From NCBI GenBank assembly GCA_009760855.2, contig WPIO01000043.1, forward strand, positions 1,860,001-1,924,000: a stretch of 64,000 nt of DNA, in the 5' to 3' direction. Under the pieces are notes generated by a model that was not told the origin of the DNA, did no database searches, and saw nothing but the letters and a program-made list of their open reading frames with translations. The DNA is from Cristatella mucedo (Eukaryota; Bryozoa; Phylactolaemata; Cristatellidae). Below, piece by piece: positions 1-10,922 of the stretch. A program made the position numbers and the translations under genes. How positions within the stretch are numbered: the first letter of the stretch is position 1; each line of letters begins with the position of its first letter.

Positions 1-92
1 ACAAAATTGGTAAGAAGAACTTACTTCAGCTAATGACTTGAGCACTATTGAACCAAAAACAACCAATCTATCAAATGCCAAGACGATTGGGT

Positions 93-208
93 GACACATT
101 TATCGCTGTCACTTCGCATTGTTGGATCTCCTTGCTGTAAAATCGGGGAGTCAGTGTACTGATAGACTTCGGAATTGTAGATACAGTATTTATAGCCAGC
201 TACTGACA
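93..208 (-). CDS. possible Ig-like C-terminal exon (opposite-strand relative)
   Basis: On the - strand an AG acceptor is followed by a short open stretch reading VAGYKYCIYNSEVYQY, ending near a GT with the same reading phase (1). This resembles exons 3 and 5 of the Ig gene further right, which are phase 1-1, 108-111 nt long and carry the D-x-G-x-Y-x-C motif of an Ig F strand. Here the Asp is not conserved and no partner exon carrying the first Cys lies inside the window. It could be the edge of a divergent paralogue, a pseudo-exon or chance. The boundaries are approximate. Confidence 0.25.
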
Positions 209-230
209 ACATTTCACTGAATAATATCAA

Positions 231-1437
231 TTGTCCGGAATTTTTTATTATTTTCTAAATATACACCACGATAATTATTTATGGGGTATTTCATATTTGC
301 TTCAGCACGCAAAGTTAGGTTGATATCGTTAATCAATTATGTATAGTTCACTTTAGCATGAAGCATTGCGTATATTTAAGTTAGGTTTCATTAGATTCAC
401 TTATAACAGCCACGTAATGACATAAATGTTGTTATTTTTTAGAACAATTAGTCTTTTGTTGGTTAATATAATTGCTAAAATCAACGGATAATTTTATTGT
501 GAAATGCCAAGCGATTGTAAGAATTCTCCGCATAAGTTCTGCTTTATCCCATTCGACTGCTTCACCCCTGACCCTGCCGCGTCTTTGTATAGCGCGCCTG
601 CTGTCGGCCGGCAATTGAGTTGTGTCTGTGCCTTGCTGCTGTTCTTGATCTCTTTATCTTTAAAAGCCGCCGTGTCTGCAGACCTTTGTGGTGTGCTTGT
701 GCTTCAATCGCCATGAGCGTGTCTGCACACTCACAATAGTGGCATAAACCTCTGCACATTTAGAACTTGCTCCTGGCTTAGGCTTGCTCGTAGCCGTTTA
801 TTCATAATGATTTGATGTGGATGCCAATTATTTCGGCACTGCAATCTGTGTCAGCGGTCCTGCCAGTGCCTGCGCTTATATCTTAAACGTTGTATTGCGC
901 AAAAGTAAGCAGTGTGATCGTCGGCAGTGATTTTGACAAAGAGCTAGCGAACTTTCGTTGTTCAGGCTCGCCTGGCTGCTTAGTTTTTCAACTGCTGCTT
1001 GTGCCAAATTTTCTTCGGAAACTCATGCAATAGAGAATATAAACTCTAGCGAAAAAGGATGGCCGACTCCTTATTTATATGTGTAACAGGCGTTCGACAA
1101 TCGAACATAAGACCAAAGCATAAAGAAAGAATTCTCCTAAAGAGTCATTGCGCCTTTCACGTTGACATTGTAATAAACCAGTGTATACAACATTAAAAAA
1201 ATAGAAATAATTTTTACTATTCATTATTTTAAATTGCGGGTTTTTCATAGTTTATGCCTTAAAATAACTTTATTCCCGTTGTGAGAGGTACTCGGACACG
1301 TGCAGTAAGTACTACAAAAGTAACTGTAAAACGGCTATGCTCATTGTGTAGCCTGAAGCAATGCCAACCAGCACGCCTGAGATAACTAGTTGACTGACTT
1401 CAGGAAGAGCCAAATATGTGCCTTAATGGCAGACCAC
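231..1437. other. no recognised gene
   Basis: AT-rich sequence with short open frames on both strands. The longest, around 432-760, show no motif I recognise and overlap each other on opposite strands. Nothing is supported here. Confidence 0.5.
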
Positions 1438-1609
1438 ATTAGCTGATTTACCAGCCTCTTTTGTGTAGTGACAGGAGCGCCTTTACGGCTGTCACCGCCA
1501 TTTGCAGCGGCTATAAAGGATCGCCCACCAAATAATTCGAACACACGACCTTGGCTCCGAGGTCATGAAAAGCAATCGCCTCACCTAGTGCACCATCACA
1601 GCTCACCTA
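1438..1609 (-). repeat. SINE B copy (tRNA-headed)
   Basis: Read on the - strand it starts GTGAGCTGTGATGGTGCACT, then an A-box-like TAGGTGAGGCG, a B-box-like GTGTTCGAATT, a GC-rich body (CCGCTGCAAATGGCGGTGACAG) and the end AAGAGGCTGGTAAATCAGC. The same order of blocks recurs at 4669-4842 (-), 46040-46190 (+), 60099-60265 (+) and, damaged, at 11772-11905 and 49330-49500. A tRNA-derived SINE is inferred from the A/B box order; it is not a tRNA gene because no cloverleaf follows. Confidence 0.75.
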
Positions 1610-2399
1610 TAGACTAAGTAAGGCACTTGCTGCGTATACATATTTACATGGCAACGTAAGAAAATAGAATCTTCCTCAAGCCATCGTATCAATTTATTTG
1701 TGATAACACGCAATGTTATAGAAGGCATAGCAGGCATGAGACGTTCACATGCACTTGGGTAATATTTTTTTGGTCGTTTTTTTCAGATCCTTTTATAAGT
1801 TTGTTAAGCCATGGGATGTCATGGGATCTTGCAATGCGTTTCGGGAGAGCTATAAGCTGAAGCATTATTTTGATTAGATTTCAGGTTTGTTAGATGTATG
1901 GCTAAATGCATCGAGCCAAAACCGTCAAGTTGCTGGTTGTCTAGCCTGATGTAAAAGCCTTCTGGATCAGAAGAGTAGAGAGCAGGACCTAAAGGTTTGA
2001 CACAGGATTAAGATCCTACTTTTTAAAGACCCTCCGTAGGTCGGTGATAAATGGTTTCATGTGGCTAATGAGACTTTCTCAATGCACAAGCATAGCTACC
2101 AAGTTTTTGGCAAGTTGTATTTCGGCGTTACGCAGGTGGGAAAAAGCACGAGTAACGAGTTAAAGAAGTTGGGAGAGTGTGGCGCAAATGCATGTGCAAC
2201 AATGTGATTCGAGTATCTCTGAGGAGCACCGAAAGTTGGCACCTTAAGGTAGATGAAAGTAGGCCGATCTGACCGTGAGGCTGATTCCCTTTGGACGGTG
2301 TCATCCGGATTTAATGCCTGTACTTTTGGGGGTAGAGTTAAGCGTGAAGCTGTGAATGAAGTGATTGCTTAGCTCTGTAACCGGGTTCCAGGGGTCAAA

Positions 2400-3130
2400 G
2401 GCTATTTCCCGTCAAACACCGCCATACTCCGGCCACGCTGCCGCTCGCCATGCCGCCGAGCTAGGGTAAGACGAGCGGCCGTCAGGTTAAACATCTTTAT
2501 AACGCATGCGCCAACAACAGGTGAACTAAACAAGTCTACAGGGAGGTTCCTATACACAGTACACTACGGGGGCGCAAGACGAAGCAGCAAGCGCGAACAA
2601 ACGTGTTAGTTGGGTTCAGTCGGCTTCTGCAGTCCTGTCGTTGTACCGACTCCGAATCCAACAGTACGAGCGTACGCCGTCCAAAACCCGGCTGGCTGAG
2701 TAACTGCTTGGCTAGTCCGAGTCGACAACTACCACAGTCGTAAGCTTCCACCGAAAGACGCCAACACACGGGGGGGGGGGTCACGAACACACTACACGGG
2801 GGGGACGCGGTATAAACAAGTCAACAACGAGCGAGCTATCCAGCTCCGCTCGGGCCTTGGGTACTAGTTCCCTTGCGTGCGTGGCAGCATCGCCGGAGCA
2901 CGCCTGCACGAATCCAGGTGCATAACTCGGCGAGACCGGGAGCCTCCAACACCGCGACTTACTTTGCCAACTTCCCGTACCCAAGAGCCCCGGTGACTTA
3001 ACGTCACCGCATACATCCGGCCGTGCCGTAGGGTCCGACCCCGGCATAGCCGGTGACCCTAACCCTCACTATAGCCGTCCGGTCCCAGCCAACTGAACCC
3101 AGCCTGGGTACAGCTCTTTGAGTTTCTATC
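2400..3130. other. GC-rich island with G-runs, unclassified
   Basis: This stretch of about 730 bp is clearly richer in G and C, and in CpG, than its AT-rich surroundings. It carries two G-runs (near 2770 and 2798) next to the repeated phrase CACTACACGG / CACTACGGGG. Two long overlapping - strand open frames (2536-2790 and 2781-3047) cover it but show no recognisable domain; long frames are expected in CpG-rich DNA. It may be a fragment of a foreign or young mobile element, or a CpG-island-like regulatory region. I cannot name it. Confidence 0.4.
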
Positions 3131-3419
3131 ACGTGGACCCTTAGGCTCTCGTGAATTGCTTAGAAACTTCTGCTGTGCAATCTGCTGACATGAAGCATTG
3201 CTGGCCTGATGCTGGTCATGCTGCTATAAGCCTCTAAACACTTAGTTTGGTAACAATGCTATCGAAATTACTAAAGGCTGGCTAAACGTAGTTATTTATA
3301 TGGGGTCGACATACCTTAGCTGGTATCACTCATTGTTGGAGTGGCAATGCACCAACACTGTCGTCCGCTTAACCAAAGACATTCTGTGAACTACAGAAAA
3401 AAAACGAATGTAGTTGCAC

Positions 3420-3660
3420 TGATCTCCAGGGTTGATCTTCATTGTTTGACATATTTGATCGTGATATCACACTCGAACGATTGTGAATAACGACGAATCT
3501 GGCAAAGGCAGTGACTGTTCTCGATTTCTATGGATGCAGCCGCTATCGGCATACCTTGAACATCAGTGCGGATCTAATAGTAGTTGGGCGTGATAATACC
3601 TATATCTTATTTCCACGATGCATAGACCTGCTGTTACAATTCCTAAATAATGACAAATGT
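3420..3660 (+). repeat. degenerate LINE reverse-transcriptase fragment (LINE B type)
   Basis: The stretch TTTGATCGTGATATCACACT and the following CGAACGATTGTGAATAACGACGAATCTGGCAAAGGCA parallel the better copy at 6900-6980, which translates as FDSVDRDVLLERLRTTIGLA. The reading frame here is broken by stops. Confidence 0.5.
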
Positions 3661-3839
3661 TCTTTGCCACGGGTCTTATCCCTGTACTTTTAAAGATCTG
3701 CAGTCACGATACTAAATGGAAAGGCAATACGAGACCACGAGAACTTAAGCAATTTCCGCAGTCTTCCTTGTGCTGTTCAAATCGAGTACATTGAACCAGT
3801 TGTTGCAGTCCTGCTGAACTCTTAAGATGAAACTTTGTA

Positions 3840-4460
3840 ATCTTGTAAGTAAAATACAGTCTGGGTTTAGAGATAACTATTACGCATAGTGGGCACTGCT
3901 CCGGGTATATAACGACCGTCTTATAAACTCAGGCTTCTGTAAAGTCCGTCTGCTAGTTTGGCTTGATCTTTCAGAAACGTTTGATAGTAATAACCGCCGA
4001 ATCCTAATTAAGTGCCTCTCAACTCGCCCGGCCATCACAGGCACTGCACTGCAATCTTTTAAATCTTGAAGTGAACGAACCAAGGTCATCGGAGTCACCA
4101 CTAAAGTACGTGGTAATGCACTGCTCTGGGCTCCTTGTGCTTCTTTTCACAGTTTATGTGATCTATGTTGTCAATTTTATCGCCAAGCACACTCTAGGCT
4201 TTTACGTCTATGCAGAAAACACTCAGTTTCACCGTTTTTACATTTCGCCCATCCCTAAGCACCTCTAACTTTCTAAACTCTCTTACACATGTGTTGCTGA
4301 CATATGCAATTGCTTGGCAGCAAACTTGTTCATATTAAATGTATATCAAACTAAATTACTAAGTGTAGGCAAACCAAGTCTGATTAAGAAATTGAAAAGC
4401 TTTACACTCCAAATTGTCCCTACCAGCATAGTTCCAGCTGCATTTGCAAAAAAACATAGG
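3840..4460 (+). repeat. LINE A fragment (L2/CR1-like), RT palm region
   Basis: Pieces of reverse transcriptase follow each other in order in shifted frames: QSGFRDNY, then LLRVYNDRL and ITGTALQSF, then IAKHTLGFYVYAENTQF (the position of the F-Y-A-D-D catalytic box, here decayed to YAEN), then WMAANLF-like sequence and KPSLIKKLKSFTLQI. The order matches the LINE A copies at 26960-28345 and 60358-61440. It is a dead, 5'- and 3'-truncated copy. Confidence 0.8.
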
Positions 4461-4668
4461 TATCACATCACTTTCTTTTGTGAGTCAAATCGCATAGCTC
4501 TGCTTGTTTTAACCTCAAACAATTTGACTACCATGGCTTTATTGCAGGCTGGTAAAGCTGGCAAATCACTCCAGACAGATATCACGACATCCCATTGCTT
4601 AAAAACACTTGAAAAAACTTAAAACATCAATTTATTTTAGCATATAGTCTACCATTGTGAATAAATAA

Positions 4669-4842
4669 TATCAGCTTATTGAGCAGCCTCTGTTCTTACA
4701 GCAGCAAAAGAGCCATCTCAGGGCTTTCGCCGCCCCTAGCTGCGCCAATAAAGGATCGCCGAGCATATGATTCGAACCCTTGACCTTCTAAAAGAAGTCG
4801 GGAAAGAAAAGGCATTACCTGATGTGCCATCACGCCTCACAC
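4669..4842 (-). repeat. SINE B copy (tRNA-headed)
   Basis: The reverse complement reads GTGAGGCGTGATGGCACATC, AGGTAATGCC, then GGGTTCGAATC (B box), GGCGATCCTTTATTGGCGC and ends GAGGCTGCTCAATAAGCTGA. It is collinear with the SINE B copies at 1438-1609 and 60099-60265. Confidence 0.8.
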
Positions 4843-5289
4843 CAGTAACCCTTTGATTACTGAATAGTCCTTTCGTGCTGATTCGTCCTGACGCTCTATA
4901 TGCTAGTACTAACAACATTTACATTTTAAAGCTATGCTTATTACCTTTAGCCAGCTGTGCTTTTTGACTAAGAGCCACTAATTATTTGATCGTGCTTCCT
5001 TTACTTCAAATTGTTAAGTGCCTAGAAAGAGACTTATTTCTAAAACGGTGCTACACGAATATGTCATTACCATTTTACAAGGCTTGAATGCCACCTACAT
5101 TGTTATTTGCTTGCGTTCCTGACTTTCTATTATCGCATAGACCGTAGCACCGTGTTAGAAGCGGTAATAATATCAGAAGAGGATTTTTCGGCTTGCTAAC
5201 TTTGAGTCTACACCAGGAAGCTAAAAAAAGCCAGTGCTTGTCTTTCACTCAAAACCTGAAGTCCAGCCAGTCAGACCCATAGGTATTTA

Positions 5290-5800
5290 TGATGGTAAAC
5301 AACTTGCCTGATAGTTTTGAGAGGTCTCACTCTCCAAAGATTAAGGGCTCGGCCGAAAAGGTTTGCCGGCTTCTTTACTGAAAATGGTGCACATGATTGC
5401 TTCCATTAATCTCCCTTCGGCTATAGCAATACCTGAATCACAATCGGTGACCTTCCTTAAAAGATTTTCCACGGTTTTTGCATGCAATGTGGCTACCTTA
5501 ATCAAGTCTAGTCAGAAAAGCTCGTCTATCGAAGACGCTATACCATCGTCTCACAGGCAGACTTACTTAGCCCCTCCACAACCGAATTTGTGTATGCGTC
5601 TCTCGAAAAAATGTGTGTATGAAAGTTCTTTATATCGGCCACCGTTAGACCAATACTTTAAAGCCCAGTTGCGATACAGAGCCTAGCAAACTATCTTAGC
5701 CACCTTTCGACCAGTTTTACTTCTTCTTTTCTGCCAAAGATTATTCAAAAAATTGTCTTCAAGCAGCTGTTAGCCCACATGTAAAAGAATGAGAATGTCA
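5290..5800 (+). repeat. degenerate LINE fragment, RT fingers region
   Basis: The right end translates as LPKIIQKIVFKQLLAHM, matching the conserved 'LSK.LEK.V..QL..H' helix at the start of L2/CR1-like reverse transcriptases. The part to its left (around 5300-5690) is frame-broken and may be the linker before the RT; its left limit is uncertain. The open frame 5363-5686 inside it is not taken as a gene. Confidence 0.45.
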
Positions 5801-5977
5801 GAATAAGTTTTAATTGGAGCTCAATCGGCACCACAATCAGCTGAAACTAAAGCTCTTTCCCGCGTCGCCAATTACAGTCCAAGTGCAGCACAAAATGACG
5901 GGAATCTATATATATGTATGTCCGTCTGTAAATCCGAAAAGCCATAAATACTATGTGGGTGCTTCCCAGGAGAGTTT

Positions 5978-6434
5978 TGCAATAATAATAATAATAGTAA
6001 CAATGCACTTGATAAAGTGCCCTAAGACAACTCAATCTCTTTCTGGGCGCTTTAAATTTACTGCAAAGGGAAACGCGATTGAATGGTGAGTAATATCATG
6101 CTTGAAAAACAAACAAGATGAATAACATGGTTAGGGGTGACATGCACAGGATCAGCATGCAAGTGTGGTTACTGGCAGCATCCACAGTGTCAGCACGCAT
6201 GAGCACATGAAGGACGAATCACAGGGACCCACTAAGTGCTGTCCTAACTAGGTGTGTTTTTAAGCTCTTCTTAAACGTGGTCAAGTTAGGGGATGTACTG
6301 ACGCAAGTCGGGAATGAGTTCCAGGCTTTGAGAGCATACGAACTAAATGCACAGTCTCGAAAGGATTTGAGGCTTGTACGAGGCTGTTTGTCACACAGTA
6401 GGCGCAAGTAGTGAGCAGGCCAATAAAGCTGCAC
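5978..6434 (-). repeat. LINE A 3' end, 5'-truncated
   Basis: Read on the - strand it carries the end of the RT protein (DCAFSSYALKAWNSFPTC...TFKKSLKTHL), the standard LINE A 3' UTR (GTGATTCGTCCTTCATGTGC, GCATGCTGATCCTGTGCATG) and the tail 'TTGAGTTGTCTTAGGGCAC' followed by an ATT-type microsatellite. The tail lies at about 5978-6000, so the element points left. Confidence 0.85.
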
Positions 6435-6845
6435 GTGCCCCACACAGGTAAAGCCCACTCACAGCGTAAGACGCTTTCGGTACGCATTCGGTGAAATGTA
6501 ACGTAATGTAATGTGGCCACCAGACTTCATCTCACACAGCAAAGACAAAGCATAAAGCATAGTAGAATAAGGAAAGCAGTTAAGATGGTGAATGGCAGAG
6601 AAGTAGTAGCTCAGCACCGCTGGAAAGAATGAGCCATAGTCGGCAGGGGGAGAGTCAACGTCGTTGCCCAAGAATCGTGGAAACGAGTTCCACGGTCTAG
6701 GACCTGCAGTACTAAAGCTCTGTCGCTAACAGTTTTTAAGCGGAGGAATGGACCAGCTAATTTATTGTCGATACAGGACCTGAGGGCACGAGGAGGCTGA
6801 AAGTGGTGCAGCAGTTCAGCTAGGTATAGAGGATCCTAGCCGTTT
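6435..6845 (-). repeat. LINE B 3' part
   Basis: On the - strand the sequence encodes LLHHFQPPRALRSCIDNKLA, then FLRLKTVSDRA, followed by a 3' UTR with ATGCTTTATGCTTTGTCTTT and ACCGAATGCGTACCGAAAGC. The same blocks appear on the + strand at 26650-26940 and 28345-28560, so this is a separate LINE family from LINE A. The LINE A copy at 5978-6434 abuts its 3' UTR. Confidence 0.7.
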
Positions 6846-6867
6846 GTGGCCGTGTGAGTCAGCATAA

Positions 6868-7230
6868 GAATGTCATTGCCCTAGCACTGCTAGATTGTTC
6901 GGCTTTTTTTGACTCTGTTGATCGCGATGTATTACTTGAACGATTGAGAACAACGATCGGTCTTGCAGGTAAGGCACTGGCGTGGTTTAAGTTGTACTTG
7001 TCTGTTCCTGTTCAATCCCTGTCGTGAACGGTCAGGTCTCATCCACCAGACCAGTAACCGGTGAAGTCCCTCAAAGTTCCGTCCTCGGTCCCTTGCCGTT
7101 CACCAGTTATAATCAACCTCTGGGAAAGGCGATTACAACCCATGAAATAGGATATCACTTTGTGCTGACGATTAGCCGATGTTTTTGTCACTCTAACCTT
7201 TGGATTCTGCTGCTCCAACTGGAAAACTGA
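6868..7230 (+). repeat. LINE B reverse-transcriptase palm fragment
   Basis: Translated segments include LLDCSAFFDSVDRDVLLERL, RTTIGLAGKALAWFKLYLS, VNGQVSSTRPVTGEVPQSSV and LGPLPFT, the classical palm segments of a non-LTR reverse transcriptase. Frame changes separate them and the Y-x-D-D box is not intact. The fragment runs opposite to the LINE B piece just to its left. Confidence 0.85.
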
Positions 7231-7736
7231 ATGCTTCGACGACGATAAAAACTAAACTGCAGCTCATAGGATGCCCTGAGCTTGTTGCCATACTACAAGG
7301 CTTTACTCTTATAATAGGTGGTGCTGTTGTGAGACCATCACCATCTGCTTGGAATTTAAATATCGTCTTCGACGGTTGCCTTAATTTGGAAAGCTTCGTT
7401 ACAAAGTTCATAAAGCTGGTGCCATAAATTTGATACTGTGATTCTGATAATCAGAAATTAAAGCTCCAATATTTAAATTATGCTCCACAAAATTTATTTT
7501 GATGCCTATTCGGGGTGTTACTCTGTCAACTGGACGGTACTATTGTGACGCAATGCCAGTGCATTGTCATGTGTTAGCTAGTTGTGTTTCCGAAGGATTC
7601 TTGTGGCTGCAGTTATTTTGCTTGAGATTTGTTGATTGTGCCTATCTCAGCACTGACTGTGCTGTGAACAAAGAGATGTGAAACACACTCGTCCAGTCCG
7701 TTCGGTGTCTGGTAAGGTTTGAGTAACTTCTTTACA
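7231..7736 (+). other. upstream region of the Ig gene
   Basis: This is the 506 bp before the predicted start codon. I see no recognisable repeat and no convincing TATA box or initiator. Open frames on both strands (7193-7411, 7200-7427 and 7499-7681) overlap and carry no motif. The promoter or 5' UTR should lie here or further upstream, but I cannot place it. Confidence 0.35.
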
Positions 7737-7797
7737 ATGGCGAATGCTGCGATGTTTGGGCACACTGCACTGCTGATTTCACTGATCGGACTGTTAG
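7737..7797 (+). CDS. Ig gene exon 1: start and signal peptide
   Basis: The ATG at 7737 has A at -3 and G at +4, a good animal start context. It encodes MANAAMFGHTALLISLIGLL plus one base of the next codon (phase 1), a typical n-region and hydrophobic core. The exon ends at the consensus donor G|GTGAGT. A second in-frame Met (residue 6) would also leave a usable signal peptide. Confidence 0.8.
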
Positions 7798-10700
7798 GTG
7801 AGTGGAGTGAGGGTTTTTATTGCTTTACTTATTGCAAAAATTCCTTGTGCCTCATCCTTTCCACACATGTATTTTATATAACCGATTATTATTAGTCAAG
7901 TTAAAGCTTGCTTCAACGTATAGATTTACCAGCATATGGTGGGCATAGAAACACTGCTATACTTTATAATCCAGCGTACCTTACGCCTGGGCTAAGACTC
8001 ATAGAGGAATAACGGCAAAAAGCCAATGCCATTTCCATAGTTGTGAATTTTCTATGCTGGCATTCTTAAATTCTTAGCATTACATTTTTAGTACGAACAA
8101 AGGCTGACACTTGGCTATCAATTAACAATCGGACTGATTCAACGTACCAGGTAGTATCTGGTGTGCCAGTGACCATTTTATGCACGACCACGATCACTGG
8201 TGGAGGTGGAGCATTTATTGCAGTGGATCGAGCTATTTGGAAAGCCGCGAATATTTCTAGCAGCTTAAGTACGTCATCTCCTCTATGGTCATTGGTATAC
8301 AACAGCATTCAAAATCCAGGTTTCCTTCCCGACCCATTTCGAATGATTGAAGCAGTTCCCTACCACCCGAGCGTCACTTACTTGCGCACCGGAATAACAA
8401 TCCAAGGTAAGACGATAGCTCAGTTACGAGTCAACTTTGGAATTCTAACGAAATAGGTCAAGCCTAACAAACAACAATGAGCCTGCCGCACCTGATAAAC
8501 TACCAATTCTTGCGTTTCTTGTTATCCCATTTATATTTGTGTCTCTACATCGTCTATCTCTATCCTATAGTGTTGTTTCTGCTTCCAGATGTGATATATA
8601 TAAATGCAGTAAAATAATTACCACCGTCTTTTCTCTACCTCTATTTGTATCGCGTTCTCTATATGCCAGGTACATTTATCTCTATCTTAATAAGTGTTAT
8701 TGTTCTTAAAGTCTCTCTCTTGCCCTCTACATATCCGTCTCGATGTCAGGATTCATGTATCTCTATCTCTATCGATTCCTTTGAATACCTTTGTATGTGT
8801 GAATATGTTTCTATATCTCAATTTGGCATTTAACATCAAAGCTTACATTCAATCTTTGATCGCTTTCGTGTTTTGCCAAAGGCAGCTGAATTAGCTGCTG
8901 CAGCCTGTGACCGGCTCTTCCGCGTAGAGTAAATGAGCATCATATCATCACGCTTATGACACTGCTAAAAGGACCTTTTTGTAAAGACATTTTTGTCAAT
9001 CACTTTAAACCATATTTCAGTGCCTATTTGACTTTTGTAACAAATATGTACTGCCAACAGTAATTTCATGAAGCTGTTGCCTACCTTGCTGTGAACTCGC
9101 CAATACAATGTGTTAGAAAATCCCGTAGACAAACTGAAGTGATTTCCATTGCCTGAGCCACGAATACGTCATTTTTAGGAATACGTTTGAGTTTGGCTTG
9201 CACTAATCCTTTCCTGAGTATGCTCCTTATTATAAAAGCTTTCAACTTCAGAGCCGATGCGGGAGAGGACTCTTGGTGTGACCTTACAAAGAGGGCTGAA
9301 AGTTTACCCTCCAAATAAGCAATCCTGCTGGGCTAGCCCTCACCCAAACGTACCCTCGGTTCAGATTTAAACAAAATTCTAGACTTGACTTGGAGCTTGA
9401 CATCCGGCTTTGGCTGTTCGCTCAAAAATTCTAGTGTGCTAATTTTTCTGATATCTTTACCTCGTTTGATTACATAAGTGCCTGCCGCATAAATCTAAAT
9501 TAAAGTTAACAGTGCACGGAATTTCTGAGTGTCACTAGTTTGCTCTTAACAAGTGGTTTGCTCATAACTAGTAAGCTGATTAATATTGTCTTTACAATTG
9601 AGAAAGCTTGCTGTCGTGCCAATGCGAACGTTAGCTATACAAGCTGCAATGAAATTGAGGGAGGCGGAGATGCTGGAAGGCGTGGTACAACAATCACCCG
9701 TACAGCTGTGTCATGTGCATTAAAAGGAAAGCCTGTGCTATGTTTGGTGACTACATTTACAATGCTATGAACCATTTAACGGTCTACTGGAATTTTCAGA
9801 ACTATTAATTGTACTGAAAATCAATACGGTTATACATGTGGTTTACTATACTGCGATGTTTGAATGACACTTGCTTGAACAAGTTCAGCTTTACTTTTGA
9901 GCTGCCGTACAGCGTGAGAATGTACCCAGGAATATTTGCTGCGCATACATGAGTTCCCATTAGATGGTTCCAGATAAAAATTGACAAATCATTCGTGAAA
10001 ACTGAGCAATTATGACGCGTGCAGACTGCAAGTAGCCGAGGCTAGAGCGGCTCAAAGCCGGAGAAGTTCTGAGCAGGAGAAGTTTGGAGAAGTTCTGAGC
10101 AGTTCTGAGTTCTCAAAGCACTGAGAGTTTCTTTCAGTCGGAGGTTCCTGTATTACTTAGAATGATTTGGCTGCTGCCTAACCCTGGATTTTTACGTACC
10201 TCAAAGTGTTTTGACGCAGCCTACGCTGTTTCTAACGTGATTAAAGACTTGGTGGTAAGTAAACGGCTATTCGGCAAACTTTATATTGAATAAAAACCTT
10301 CTGCAGGCTGAGAGAAACATTGCACTGGCACAATGCGACACAGGATAAATAAGCGAGCGTAACTGCACTCATAATGAGCGTAACTGCACGATCGTAGTCG
10401 TATATAAAAGCGTTGTTAAATTCTCTGTGAAGGTCATTGACTAAGGGCATGTCAGACATTATTCGGTGTTTAGTTTTGGCTTTGAAATCATTGTCTCACG
10501 CTGATGTCGTGACTCAAGTCTAAAGAAAGCTTTGCAATATCACCATGGATTGCAACCTTGCTGCCCTGCATCAGAGATTCTGGTGGGTCTATGATTTGCT
10601 TGTCAATGATCAGCTCGTGCGGTCTACATCGCCTCCATTATTCGGCATGTTCTACTAGGAACAAGATTAGAGCCTCGATCATGCACAGCTCCAACAAACA

Positions 10701-10849
10701 TTGAACCAACTTCATGATAGTGAGCCGAAAATAAGGACATTCAACAGACCCAGACAGCAATCAATTGCATCAAAATTGCATCATCTTGGCGGATATACCA
10801 GAAAATGTTCCACACTGTATTACTTGACAGGACAGTCTGACAGGACAGT

Positions 10850-10922
<73 letters not shown>

